DNA of 64,000 bases, taken from positions 3,410,001 to 3,474,000 of the forward strand of contig CM018604.1 in NCBI GenBank assembly GCA_009192285.1. Reading direction: 5' to 3'. A model generated the notes under the pieces. The model worked only from the letters and a program-made list of their open reading frames with translations. It did no database searches and had not been told where the DNA came from. The stretch is from Morchella semilibera. Lineage: Eukaryota; Ascomycota; Pezizomycetes; Pezizales; Morchellaceae. Below, one piece after another: positions 10,511 to 22,345 of the stretch (position 1 is its first letter; each line of letters opens with the position of its first letter). Made by a program: the position numbers and the translations under genes.

Positions 10511-13095
10511 AATGTACCTTTAGCCCCCATGATACTACATTCCTCTCGTTGTAACACGAAATTGAGGAGATGGGGCTGAACCCACCACGCTTGCTGCAAT
10601 ATCACGATTGTGCTGGTACTCGTTTCCCGTGGTGACCGCCGCACCATGGCTCTCGTCACGCTCTAAGCCTCATCGGCCTTGTTAGCATTTTTCCTAAATT
10701 GACACTATCTCACGAGACAATTTATACCTGGGTGGATGTGAATATACCTGCTCCCCCCCCCGTTGTTTTTTCAAGCGCTGTCCGACCTCATAAGCTCTTA
10801 TAGAATCATGCGCATCACTTCCGACGCGGAATGTATTCGCTATGCGGCAGTTCTAGATCGATTGATGGTCCATTCTCACTCCCTATGCTTTCCCACAATG
10901 ATGTTAGCATTTCCTCCACCACTGGCATCCCACACGCCGCCCCGCTACCTACGATATCACTGGAATATATCTATACACCGCCGCAGGGCTCCGCTTGCCT
11001 CTAAACCCCGCCCCCACACCCCGAGGCCTTCCTCCGAAGCCCCCAATCCTCTCCAATTCTCCGAATTCACTTCTAACATACCCATTTCCAAGCCGTTGAA
11101 GAGATTAGAGCACCCACTGGACATACAGGGGCAATCCTGGGCTTCTTCCTACAGCAATGTCAGCCATGTCGAGTAGATTTTGAGAGCTTAAACACGTAAT
11201 GTATTTTTTTCCCCTTGTGGACAGCATTGCCAACGTGGTCTTGTGGGATTATGTAATCTTTCTCCAAGACCTTTAGCGCTTGGTCGTGATGGGTGAAGCA
11301 CGAGTGGGGCGAGAACGAACATACATGTAGCGACGCAGCCCTCATTGGCCACCTGCGGGACTGCGCGGGTGCAGTACACGAATAAGAGAGGCGGTGCGCA
11401 TCAATCATGAAGCATCTTTCTTGTGGCCGGCGAGGTGGGGGGTGGAGCATTGGAGTCCCCACGGCGCATTATTGCCCACGTCGACTTATTGGTCTCGTCC
11501 AGCATATATGCAATGTGAGGGTTTTTGTATTCGTTTTTTTTTTTTGGTACTTCTATACCTATGCGACATAGCCGCAGCGCGACATATCGAAGTTCAGCTT
11601 CTGTTCCTACTTGGACAATTTTTGCGACTGGTGCCATTGTCAGTTGCTTCCCAGTGGCAAGGTATGAAGGGAGGAAGTGACAGACCGTTGATGTGGTGTG
11701 ATCAGGGGAGGATCAGATAAGATAAGGAGCAGTCCTGACTCTGACTGTGCACCCACCAGAGCTAGCCACAGAGCCTCAAATTTGTGATCAGGGTACATCT
11801 CAATAAAAAGCGCGGACTTGAATTTTTTTTTTTTTGGCGTTCTTGCTCCCCATATCTAAAGGCATCTTTCTGCGGGTGTTATAATCTCCGCCATCTATCA
11901 CTCCATATCCTATTAGGCATCCAGAGTTCTGAAATTGAAATCATTAAATTGCAACCTCAATAAAGCACACTACGTCTAGTTCTCCGGACGATATATTAAG
12001 AAACAACTCCCACCTGTCATCCCATAGCAGTGAAAGATTAATGTAGCGAAAACTGTAGATATTTACTACCTGGATATAGTGACAGCACTTAGCAGGGGTT
12101 TTTTCACTCCCATTCAATAATCGGGATGCCAGCCAGGTTGCATGTGGAGTAAGGTCAGGGCCCTCAACAGCACGTATCAGTATGACTTCCACGTCATATC
12201 GTACCCACTGTTATATACTGCAGTGGTTATCGAACTGCATGATACTTTGAAGACTCCTTATCATACCAACTATAATATATCATTACTGTAAACGAGTGAT
12301 GTCTTACGCTCCTCGAAGTGCTCCAGGGCAAAATCCAGGTCTTTTCTTCTCTTCCTGATGTATGAACTGCATAAATCGAGGTTAGTAAAGGTAAATGAAG
12401 ACCTATTTGGGTGCCAAGTCCCTACCATGATATTCATGCTATTATCGATACAGATAAAATCCATATCCTACCTGTTATTATCTTAAAGATCACCATACCG
12501 TACCCTACCCACTGCACTACCAGCGAGTCCTACCGATATGTACTACAGCACCGCATTATCATTGAGAACCCTGAGTAAGGTTGGATGCGGAGTAAGGGGA
12601 TTATCTGTAGGACATCACGTTCACACGGGCAGGAACAACACCGCGAGCCTAACCGCCAAGAGAGATTGGGCGTTATAGATGAGCGACGCCAGACACAACG
12701 TGATAAATCCCACAACCTCAAACTCAAGAACTTTTATTCCCTCAACCTCCCGTTTCCCCCACACGACTATCCACCTATCCCGCATCCATATTCAGCTCCC
12801 GTGATATCTTCAGTAGATGGTATCTAGTCCCCAGGTACATGTCCCTGCGAAATATCTACAACCAAGTATGAAACTCTAAGCAAGCCAATCGAAGCGCCAA
12901 GGTACTAGGTGGATTTTATCCTATGGAAAAAGAAGAAAAGAGGAACATGATGTTTGACTGAGCCAACACCCATCTCACCCTAGAAAAGAAAATTCAGACA
13001 AGAAAACCATACATAAGAATAGAAAGTGCTGCACCCTTCCGCCCTGCACTAAACGGCGCGTTGTTGCAACCCTGATTACTGCCTTTACCGAGGAC
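10511..13095. other. Gene-free stretch
   Basis: No supported gene. Short T-runs occur at 11538-11546 and 11822-11835. The frames at 11160-11720 overlap on both strands and show no domain. A short minus-strand frame at 12270-12464 contains a helical segment, but its relationship to the small coiled-coil proteins further along is too weak to call. Confidence 0.45.
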
Positions 13096-14150
13096 TTAAT
13101 ACTGTCGAACTGTGGGGTTTTCCATGGCCCCAGCGCCAGCCAAGCCCCTATCGCTTTCACTCAAAAACAAGGAAAACATGTTAGTAACAACCTTTCAAAA
13201 CCTCTGCCTAACATCAAAGGACAATGACATCCTTACCTTGCAAGCTCGCCTAGCTGTTGGGTGGTGACGGAATAGGTGACACAGATCGGCCTTCCGCCAG
13301 GCACCTCGCGCATCTCAATGATGGTCAAGCTCCGCAAGGCACCGTCACGGATCTCCTGGCTGGTAAAGAAGTTTTGTGCTCTAGCGAGGAGCGAGGAAGA
13401 CCCTCCCCTCCTTGGTGAAGGAGCACGATCCTCCCTTCTGGGTGGAGCGGGTGAAGAGAATCCGCCAACAGAGGCCGAAGCAGGAGGTGTGGGTAGATTA
13501 TGAGCATGTCCATGATAGGGAAGTGGAGTTCCCCCTGGGTAGTTTCCATCATTGGGGCTCCTACCGCTGCCTTCACGGAGAGGTAAACGGCTCCTGATAT
13601 GTGGAAGGGACATGGGGGTTGCGAGACGAGGCCGATCTGGATGCCGATTCTGTAATCTAGGGGGGTCAACGGCGGCATAGAACCGTCTTGCAGGCCGATT
13701 GGACCTGGAACCAGACCCAGCGTTAGGAATACTGGCCGAATGCCCGGGGTCTAGTTCAATTAGCCGTGCACAAAATATCGGGTGAAACCGGGGCCTACCC
13801 TGAGCCTGTTCAGCAGGAGTCCTATGGGTACCGCCATTCATCTGAAGTCTCTCTTGCCAGTTTTGCAGATAAACATCAGCTCTATCTCTGCGAGGGGGAG
13901 GGTGGTCCAATGATGGCTCCCTAAGAGACGGTTTGATGCCCTCAGAGCTACGATGACTATTTGAATCTTCTGCGGGATGAAAATGATGGCTTGTTGAGAT
14001 GGCATTGTGTCTAGGAATACGTTGCGGGGCAATTGACCTTGTTGGGGGAGGAAAGGCTGTGCTCTGAATGCTTGACGGATGATCATCATCAGCAAAGATG
14101 CAGTTGCCGCGGCCACAGTAGACGTGGTTGCATACTCTGTCCATATTCAT
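13096..14150 (-). CDS. Hypothetical Pro/Arg/Ser-rich, largely disordered protein
   Basis: Two exons, 13237-14150 and 13096-13159, give 325 residues. The large exon runs into a GTAAGG donor exactly at its apparent stop. Downstream there is a perfect TACTAAC branch site, then the acceptor, and the short second exon ends in TVRQY. Two acceptors six bases apart (TTTGAG and TGAAAG) both keep frame. The start is the ATG at 14150 (a second ATG lies at 14144). The N-terminus has a small Cys cluster (CNHVYCGRGNC), which could be metal-binding. The middle is disordered, and the C-terminal 60 residues look ordered (SLLARAQNFFTSQEIRD, then SLTIIEMREVPGG). No family recognised. The splice signals and length support a real host gene. 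Confidence 0.65.
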
Positions 14151-14602
14151 GTTGGATGGGCCTAGCCAGAGAGATGTGAAGTCTTGTTGTTATTTGTGGG
14201 TTATGGTGGGAAATACGTGATAAATAGTTGGCCCGTGGTGTTCGCGCTAGCGTGAGGCTTTATGCACTAGCTGAGTTGATATACTCATTACAACAGCCGG
14301 GTATTTGTCTCTATACATATACTAATAAATGATCCAAACGATTTTGTATATGACCCTGACCCTAGGCACGCTTTATTCTTTGATAACCGGTAAATATATA
14401 TTATTATCAGGGATTAGTGGTATATTTCATTTTTCAAACCAACCCTCGGCGCAGGCCCGTCACCCACCCTTCCGAACAAGGCCCAGCTCCACGGCAGTCA
14501 CTTTTTACGATATTGGTTCCAAAGATAGTTCCATCTAATCCAATTTGCTCTAGTTACAAGTAATAATAGCAAATTCATACCCAAAAACCCATACGACACT
14601 TC
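14151..14602. other. Intergenic spacer
   Basis: About 450 bases between two minus-strand genes. It should contain the promoter of the 325-residue gene and the 3' end of the small helical gene, and I see no repeat or RNA gene. It is AT-rich in places (14300-14420). Confidence 0.45.
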
Positions 14603-15019
14603 TCACTCGAAGTCCAGCCAATCGCGGCTGGCCAAGTCCACATCCGTATCATAAAGACGAATGATAAACCTGTGATAGCCACCCCACTCCCTTCCACCGG
14701 GAGTCAGCGACTCAAGGGTTATGCGATCTTGGTCTTCCTCATCCCCAGTCCAGCTGCTAGTGAGTTCTTCATAGAGCACTTCAAGCGTACTTATAGTTCT
14801 CTTGATATCTTTAACCATCCCTGAAGTTTCTCGAAGAAGGCGATATTCCTCCCTGACTAGTATATCGAACAGCTGATTGGCTCCAGGATCACCAATATAG
14901 AGTTGCTTGACCTCTCCAATCTTTTTACGGCGAACCTCTAGGGCTAGGCAGCGGTTTAGGAGCTTGTCTTGCTCGTTGCGGAGCTGGCTAATATTTCTTC
15001 GGATTTCGTAGTTCATCAT
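14603..15019 (-). CDS. Small helical protein, family 2 (138 residues)
   Basis: ATG at 15019 (an alternative at 15016), uninterrupted to a TGA. Residues 1-95 are predicted almost wholly helical: NISQLRNEQDKLLNRCLALE, then an LYIGDPG turn, then FDILVREEYRLLRE and IKRTISTLEVLYEEL. The last 40 residues are acidic with aromatics (REWGGYHRFIIRLYD, then SRDWLDFE). The LVRE segment with its preceding Gly turn aligns with the protein at 35992-36339 and more weakly with 34306-34665, suggesting one divergent family. A TATAAAAGG box sits about 90 bases upstream (15105-15113). Function unknown; a coiled-coil partner-binding role is only a guess. Confidence 0.62.
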   Translation of the reverse strand: MMNYEIRRNISQLRNEQDKLLNRCLALEVRRKKIGEVKQLYIGDPGANQLFDILVREEYRLLRETSGMVKDIKRTISTLEVLYEELTSSWTGDEEDQDRITLESLTPGGREWGGYHRFIIRLYDTDVDLASRDWLDFE

Positions 15020-15104
15020 AGTGGGTATAGGTTGTGTGGGCTATTCTGCGAGATGTAACTGATAGTCGAGGTAGTGATACGAGAGATTCACACGGTATAT
15101 GGGC

Positions 15105-15113
15105 CCTTTTATA
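15105..15113 (-). promoter_or_regulatory. TATA box of the 138-residue helical protein gene
   Basis: TATAAAAGG on the minus strand, about 86-94 bases upstream of the ATG at 15019. This is close to the TATA consensus and well placed for a short leader. Confidence 0.6.
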
Positions 15114-15119
15114 GGTTGT

Positions 15120-17541
15120 GTTTAACTTGAAAAGGAAATGCTGCACTGATGAAAGTTGACGGGTTGCAATTTCAAGAAAATGTGTTTCTTTCAAAAGACC
15201 GAGTATACATCTTGTTTCTGCCTAGTGGGCGCCGTTCTCAAGGAAATTTACAAGAGGGTCTTTTCTCACTTTATATTGAATACCACCAATAGGTGGCACC
15301 ATTTTCAGTTTAATGACAAAATATCGTGAGGATTTACACCTGTTGTAGTTCTTTTCTTAAATCAAAAATATATGAAGCTAGAAGGGCTCTTTAGGATAGT
15401 GAACGTATTGTCGGCTCGTAATATACAATTTGTGTCTTCTCCATTTCCTAGTAACTCGTCCTAGCCAAAGGCATGACCTAGTCCACGCAACTTATATCAT
15501 TCTTAAACCGAATACTATAGCAGTGTTATTTCCTCTGGGTAATGGTACCTCCCATTGTATCTTCGACCGGCAATGACAAGATCGAGCAGGGAACAAATGG
15601 GTAGTGCCCAAATAGTGGCCTCACCTTGATGACACAGAAGCTCTTATAGCATGGACCAGGTTTCTCCTTTCCTTCAGCATGGCGCAGCTATTCCTCCCAT
15701 CGCTGGGCTAGCCTTGTGTCTTCATACCAACGGTTAAGTGCGCCGCCATCTAGTGCGCCCCTTTAACTCCGACAGAACGTCTCCTGCATGGCAGGTGCAA
15801 ACAATCCCCAGCCAACCTAATAACCTCCCGTCCTGGATTAGTACCCTTCTAGTCCCTTGAGCTACCTTAGCCCGCCATTTTCCTTGGGTAAGATCACACA
15901 GTCCTATAGCTGGATTCGGTTGATACACTTACGGAGGTGATTAATCTTTCTGCCATGACTGAACTCCTCTTATATGGGTTTATAGGGGGGTGGGGGGGTT
16001 GACGGTTGAGGGGCATTGCCTTATTTTGGGGTGCCGGCCGTACCAATTATCGATATGATTTACGTGGCTACGTACGTATGTGGAACAGGCACAGCGTTCA
16101 TATCTTGATTATCTTTCAGCTTATATCCCCAGGGCAGCTGTGGGCCAGCAACCGACAAATCCCCATCTCATCTCTGAGGCACTTAAAGGTTTATAGTGCT
16201 GGGGTAGTAGAAGCGATATTTCATTGACACACCTTTGAAAGGCCAAAACGACCTTCAAGTACACGAACTTAACCTTCAAGATGTGCGTGCAGTGACGAGG
16301 GGAAGTATGCAAGATCTCTATACCTTCACAGGCCTGTGCGGCATCTAACATGCGGCTCTTCCAGATAACACATACCTAGCACTCCTGAATTGAACTAGGG
16401 CAAAGGCCATTGTGAAGCTGGCTATTTCCGGCTCTACTGGAAGGGGAGCAACCCCCGAAAACCAACCCTGAGCTGTATTTGATTCATTGTTCAGTCATTA
16501 TGGCCTCGCTAAAATCTAGAGTGCGGCTCTTCGTGTTGAAAGTGCGGAACCCCCCGGCTACCTCCAGAAATGCCGCTATGTCCCATATTAGAGGTATCGC
16601 CGACAACGGTGCGTCTTCCAAGCGCAAGGATATATACAAGGTGTTGCAAAGGTATCTCTTCGCAAAAGGGACTCCACTCCACAGCCACAACAGTTCAAAT
16701 GGATGTTTTGTTCTCGCACAACCCACTCTGCACCACTGGATCCGAACCCCCCAAAAGCTCACGGAATACCGAAGACCTTGGGGCTTGGAGCCGAAGGCTG
16801 TACGCACTCGCGATAATAACCATTGTTCATTTAAATATAAGTATATAAGCAGACTAGTATCTAATGCAGGGAAGTAATCTCTACCATTTATATTAGAATA
16901 TACCTTCCTCACATACAGTATCTTAGCAACTCATGCATTTCTGTAGATATCGATCGGTATCTACATGTATCTCTCCATATAGGAGGGTCGCCAACCTACA
17001 GGATATACTCCGTTTCAATGAGCATCTTAGCTAAGTATCGACATTACCGGAGCCTTGGCACCGACGATAAGAATAATCTACCCCAAGAGTATCGAACGGT
17101 TGCTTGTGCCTACTACATGTATCTCACCCTCCCCTCGCAACTACCGCGCTGTGTGCAAATATTTTTTTGCACGCTGGAGGGGTTAAATTGGGCTGGTCAG
17201 CTATGGTTTTCGCACGACAATAATCAAAACTAGGCCCCCCTTAGGGCTTACTGTCACCACCTCTGGAAACATGCAACTGGTTCCTGGGTGCTTTTGGTTT
17301 GGTTGGTCTTCCTGATATGGGCTGCCTTTTCTGAAAAACCCCCGAGATCCGAGAGATCCGAGCAGGAACTAGGCTACACTTAGCCAGGCCTACATTGACC
17401 GATCTGGAGAGGCTATTTCGCCTCCCTCGGAGCTCGACAACCACCCCCCCCCCCAAACCCATACTACACCAAGTCCGGTCTTAGGCAGTCGATAACGCAC
17501 TCGCCACCAGCGTCCTCAAGTACCAATGCAATGTATGTTCC
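15120..17541. other. Gene-free stretch
   Basis: No gene supported. Two overlapping frames at 16479-16912, one on each strand, are the longest, but the minus-strand one has no ATG start and neither shows a domain. No repeat family recognised. Confidence 0.45.
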
Positions 17542-17673
17542 ATTGTAATAAAATGGCCAAAGTGGGTAGCTTCCTGCGCCCACTCATACTAATTGGCCAT
17601 TTTCCCTAATCCTCCTCACGTTGGCATGAGGTAATCAGGTTTTTGCTCATGGGGAGGTTGGCGGTTCAAAACA
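17542..17673 (+). repeat. SINE-like element, copy 1 (partial)
   Basis: Matches the dispersed family seen also at about 25249, 37110, 49640 and 60349. Diagnostic parts are a head 'TAATAAAATGGCCAAAGTGG', a matching inverted segment 'AATTGGCCATTTTCCC' some 40 bases on, then 'CAGGTTTTTGCTCATGGGGAG' reduced to its core, and a B-box-like GGTTCAAAAC. The head and inverted segment can pair as AAAATGGCCAA with TTGGCCATTTT. It is diverged from the other copies, so old. Confidence 0.6.
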
Positions 17674-18683
17674 CAACTTTTTCTTTTTAACCAGGCTCTA
17701 CTACTCCGCTCAGTATTTTCTCTTCCTTCCCGTGTAGTGTCATACAAGCATAATAAATAAAACCAATGCGAGGCGCGTTTAACACTGATCTAACCCACGC
17801 CACAATGTCAGTTCCTGAAGTTATTTATTTTTTCCGGGATGTAGAACAATAAAGAATGCTTACGGCAGTAAATGATCGGTTTTCGTTCGGCGCCCGCGAT
17901 GCAATGTGGCCATATTGCGAACCAACCACACATGCCTCTCGCACCGAGATCGTGGGGGTAAATGCTTCGAAGGTCATGAATCTATGGGCCTATACGATTG
18001 CTGAAAGTATGGTAAATCGCCAGTGTGTATCCATTGTCCCGTGAAAAGAGACATCCATAGCCACGATCATCCCTTGGTATGATATCGAAAATACCGCTCC
18101 CAGCAGCCCATCGCATTCTCTTTGTCGTGCAACAGGTTTGTGCGTCATCTTTTCGATATATTGGCACTGCGCCTGTCGCTGGGCTCTGGAACACAAGCTC
18201 ATTGCCGAAGCTTTGCGGCTTAGCCCCCCTCTGTGACGAGATATATCGACTCCAATACGGTTAAAGATAATTGTTGGTCTTAGCTGCTTTCCGTGATGAA
18301 TCGTTCGTCCTAGATTCTTTATAGCCTACCATATAGAATTTGTAAGTTCGTTTAGCTTGAACACCCTGTTGAAAAACACAAAAACACGATAGCCGAATCG
18401 GCGACCCAAGGTCTTTAGATTTGGAGTAAACAAACCTTCTCGTTTGAAGGGCAAAGGCTCGGAAAAGTAGAGACTCAATGATAGATGGCCATAGTAGTAG
18501 GTGGTGCGTCAAGTGGACCACTATGCTACACTACACCCATGGCCACTACAACTTCATCTGCCCCACCTTCGCTGCACTTTACGCCAAGAACCGTTTTCCC
18601 AGTTCGGGTGATAACGCGGCTCAGCCACGACTGAGGCTCGCCAAGGCGGCGGCCAAAGGTGTAAAATCAACGTTGGCTCCCGC
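17674..18683. other. Gene-free stretch
   Basis: About 1 kb with no supported gene. Frames on the two strands at 17856-18521 overlap and show no domain. Confidence 0.45.
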
Positions 18684-18746
18684 CAGGGGTTGCCTGAGTG
18701 GTATAGAGCGCAAACTCTGATTACTATCACTCAGGTTCAGCCCCTG
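18684..18746 (+). ncRNA. tRNA-like hairpin, possible tRNA-derived element or tRNA relic
   Basis: A 63-base segment with two perfect paired arms: CAGGGG (18684-18689) with CCCCTG (18741-18746), and CCTGAGTG (18693-18700) with CACTCAGG (18728-18735). An alternative fold gives CTCAGG-TTCAGCC-CCTGAG, a seven-base loop resembling a tRNA T-arm, and GAGTGGTATAGAGC resembles a D-arm/A-box. The flanks do not supply a matching acceptor stem, so it is not a normal tRNA gene. A transposon terminal structure is an alternative. Confidence 0.3.
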
Positions 18747-19884
18747 AGAAAGTTAACACTAACACTTAGAAAGCCGCACCCGGGTGGGGTGCATAAGTCT
18801 TTTGTTGTGTTCTCTTTTATTCCTTTTGATGAAGATTTACCCTACCTCTAGTATGGTAAGCTGATTTTTTACTATAGCCTTGAGGTTACATGAATTTATG
18901 ATTGATTAATCCCAAGACCGACAGTAGGCGCTCTCAAACGGCAGTCTATTGGCCGTGGCCCATGAAGTATCCCAGAGGTTCTTATTGTTGAGTCTCACTA
19001 CATAGCAGCTCGCATACCCAGACGCGATGTATCTCTCTCACACTGGATGAAGTGTTCTTCATTTCATGCGCTCGGCGAGACAACAAAACTGAATCACCTC
19101 AGCCTCTAGGCTCGGTATCCCGGAACTACCTTATGTTTCTATGCCTTAATACTAGAGCATGGGATCGTTATTTGCGGCTACATATTGCAGCTACGACACG
19201 CATTTCTTAGCTCCCAAGCTGACAAATGAACCTATATTACATGTAATTACACTCTGCGTGGAGAACTTAAACACTGCTCACCCTAGAAAATATATATCAT
19301 ATTGGTGATTACCATATACTTGCGGTGGGAATAGGTTTCCGCCAAGTATATGCTGAGCTGTAATGGTCGAAATCTAGTTAGAATTGCGATAATTTATGTT
19401 AAAGCTCATTCAACGTATATATCGTCTCACGAGCTACCAACTCCAGTTAGGGGGTTAAATTTAGCAGTTTATCAAGTAGCTCAGGTACGAATCTGCGGAA
19501 TCCTTGTCTCCCTGTCACCCACAGTGCCAAGGCCGAGTGAGAGGACGTGATGATTGAAAGCGAGTGATAAGGAATATGTATTCCGAGTGACAGCTGATGA
19601 GCGAAGTCAATTATTTTACTGGCCAATCCTATTTTATAATATTTTCAAGAGTTACACGCGACATGCAAGCGATTCTAGTCATGTAGTGAGGCCTCTCAGG
19701 CCGCAAGCTTTAAAAGCTCTGAACGACTTTGGGGCTATGCCAGTGATTCCTCCTCTCCCAACCACCCACCACATCCTTGCCAACACCCCCCAACTTCATC
19801 ACCACAAAATCTTCGAACAAAACTCTCACCACCATCTAGTCACGCGTTAATATTGTATCTCTATCTCATGTTCACCTGATTACC
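18747..19884. other. Gene-free stretch leading into the GTR2 pseudogene
   Basis: No gene supported. The last 120 bases are C/A-rich (CACCACC, CAACACCCCCC), as expected of a fungal 5' untranslated leader, and presumably belonged to the GTR2 copy. Confidence 0.45.
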
Positions 19885-21380
19885 ATGTCCGAACCCAGCA
19901 ACCAAACACCGCAGGCCGAGGACGCCGTTAATGAAACCGCATCTAGTGAAGTTACCACCGTGTTGCCGGGTACAACGTCGGGTGGCGGACTGAAGGCTCT
20001 GACATGCGGCAAAGATGGCTGCGGCTGTCTAATGAAGCATCGTAATCCCCGGATCCTACTCATGGGGCAAAGACAGTAAGCCATATCACCTCTTGACACT
20101 TGTATACCTAACGAAGTTCCTAACACCCCACCTGCAGAGCGGGTAAAACATCCATCGTCGAGGTTATCTTCCCGTCACTTACCCCCTGAGGAAACTCTTT
20201 TCGTCGATCCCACCACGAAAATGCATAAAGGATATATCACGTTCGTCCAACCTCCGTTTTTCGTTTTTATCGGTGCCTCACTAATGCCCCTTCTAAGATC
20301 GTTTGTTTCATTTGTCGTTTATGACTCACCAGGGCAAAGAAACTTCCTCGAGCTCTCGTTCGATATCACGGGATCTTTGACAACATTGACACCGTGGTCT
20401 GGGTCATCGATGCCCAGTCCGAGTGGGTAGATACTCTTCTCCGGTTCCACCAGACTCTCATCATCCTCAAGAAACGTTTTCCAAAGATAAACATCGAGAT
20501 ATTCATCCACAAAGTCGAAGACATGTCTGCCAAATATGCCCTCGAGATCAAGGAGGATATCGTCCGCAGGACAGAGGAGATGCTCACAGAGAATGACTTA
20601 CCCGGTGACGGTATGAGGTATCACCTAACTAGCATCTATGACCGTAGCGTGTGGCAAGCTTTCAGCAAGGCTCTTCAGATTGTAACACCGAGGCTCAGTG
20701 CGGTGGAGGAGTTGTTGGATGCCCTGTGCCAGAGTATTGGGATGTTGAAGGTCTTCCTGTTCGATGTTAATAGCAAGATATATATTGCGACGGACAGGAG
20801 CCCGGTGGATATGCAGGTTCTTGCCATGTGCATTGAACAGATTCAGTTTGTTGCGGAGTGGAACGCTGTATTTGGGTATGAATTACTCCTGGGATGTTCC
20901 ATGACTCATGCTGATTTATTACAGATATCCCCGTAGGAATGCCACCGGCCAGAACGAGGAGCCAGGCTACAACGGCACAGAAGCATCGAGCATTACCACT
21001 CTAGAGAATGGTATGAGAATTTACATGAGGGAGATCAACACGTAAGCTAGTTTTTGCCGTGCCCTAAACCATATCCCATAACGAACTAGAACAAATGTTA
21101 ACAACTCTAACCACTTAGGAACCTCGTCATTGTATGCCTCTTTCGTCACCAAACTATGAAACAAAGGAACACCATGGCTTGCAACATCGCTGTTTTCAAA
21201 AGACTGTTCTGAAGATTATTGGCGTCCCATGGGTAAGCCCTTGAAAACATTCAAGGATGTATGAGGTTTGATTTAGTATCATATGTTCATATGTTGTACC
21301 CTTTGTAGATCATAGATGGAGATTTACAGAAAGTAAATGAGAAATATACCCTTCCTCAAGCTACTACTCTGGTAGCAAAA
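19885..21380 (+). pseudogene. GTR2: GTR2/RagC-type Rag GTPase pseudogene, intron-containing
   Basis: Clear relative of Gtr2/RagC, the small GTPase of the EGO/Ragulator complex that signals amino-acid status to TORC1 at the vacuole. Exon pieces: 19885-20075 (ending ILLMGQRQ), 20138-20240 (AGKTSIVEVIF, then ETLFVDPTTKMHKGYI), 20298-20875 (DSPGQRNFLELSFDITG, VVWVIDAQSEW, IEIFIHKVEDMS, YHLTSIYDRSVWQAFSK, FLFDVNSKIYIATD), 20925-21041 (TLENGMRIYMREI), 21119-21232 (NLVIVCLFRH, NIAVFKR) and a possible last exon from 21309. The G1 box GQRQAGKT spans the first intron and the switch II motif PGQ is present. The copy is broken: an in-frame TGA plus frame change near 20187-20191, a one-base loss near 20371-20375, and a frame change with stop near 21204-21212. 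Retained introns mean a DNA-level duplicate, not a retrocopy. Sequencing error could explain single shifts but hardly all three. Confidence 0.85.
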
Positions 21381-21739
21381 GCAGGGCTCCAGGCCGTGTG
21401 CACCCCGTAGGCCCCTTCTGACCACCCCTGCGTCCTAGTTTCATCATCCCTAACCCATCATGATCAACATTCAACCAATACAAATTTTAGTATTTTCCTA
21501 TGTAGCCAGCGGCCGCATATAGTAGTTCTCTATGTGCTTGTCTTCCCTACGTCATCTCAGGATATGAAGGCGTATAGTGTAGTGACTAAAGGGGACTATA
21601 CGAGCAGAACAAAATAGCAATAAAATAGAATAGAAAAACTTATCTTTATAAAGTTATAACCATCCTTGACCGTTTTCCTCTCGTGTCAATGCTCTTTGCG
21701 GGGCCTTTACACGGTATGAGGACCTACTGGGCTTTGATG

Positions 21740-22345
21740 AGTTTAAATTCGGCAGTGAGACAATGTATTGGAGGGTGAAGGGTTAAATTAGGTAGTCGAG
21801 GATTTGCATAGTGGGAAGGTTAGCTAGGTAGTAAGAGGGTTAATTTGGCAATGGAGGGGTTAGGTTGGGATTTATTGGGCAGTGGAGAGCTGGGCAGTGG
21901 GAGAGATTCAATGAATAGTGGGAGGACTATATACCACGGGAAGTCTACCGAGCAACGGGAAGGCCAGGCCGGGCAGCAGGGGGGGAGTTTATTAGGTAGT
22001 GTGGAGAATTAGACGGTGGAAAGCTTAGACAGGTAGCTGCAGTGAGAGCAGTAAGGTGTTAAAGTGGGCGGTGAAGGGAGTCTGACAATGAGAAGATTAG
22101 CCGGGCAGTGAGAAGGTATATCGAGTAGTGGGAGGGTCTACTTGCACGTGGAGCAGTTTGTTGGGCAGGGGGACGATTGCTGGTTGAGAGGCTCGTTGGG
22201 CAATGAGAGGATATATTAGGCAGCGGGGGAGGTTTATTAAGAAGTTGGAAGGTTGGATTATTAGGCAGTAGGGTGGTATAACGGGCAGTGAAGAACATGA
22301 CTGGACAGTGCAGGAAACTATTGTGCAGCGGCGAGATTTGTTTTG
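21740..22345 (+). repeat. Degenerate minisatellite with GGGCAGTG core
   Basis: More than fifteen irregular units of about 25-35 bases resembling TTATTGGGCAGTGGGAGG (for example at 21879, 21893, 22100 and 22281), G-rich on the plus strand with spacing that varies. The array is strongly diverged, so old. The open frame on the opposite strand (22059-22415) is a by-product of the repeats. The same core appears reversed at 30590-30835. Confidence 0.7.

Noticed and set aside
12270-12464. Possible relic of the small coiled-coil family (SYIRKRRKDLDFALEHFEER)
   Set aside because: Only one helical segment resembles the family; the W-x-x-RNA and RVPLP motifs are absent, so charge composition alone explains it.
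16484-16912. 142-residue minus-strand frame opposite a 132-residue plus-strand frame
   Set aside because: The minus frame starts at GTG and has no ATG near its start; both overlap fully and lack any domain, so chance is more likely.
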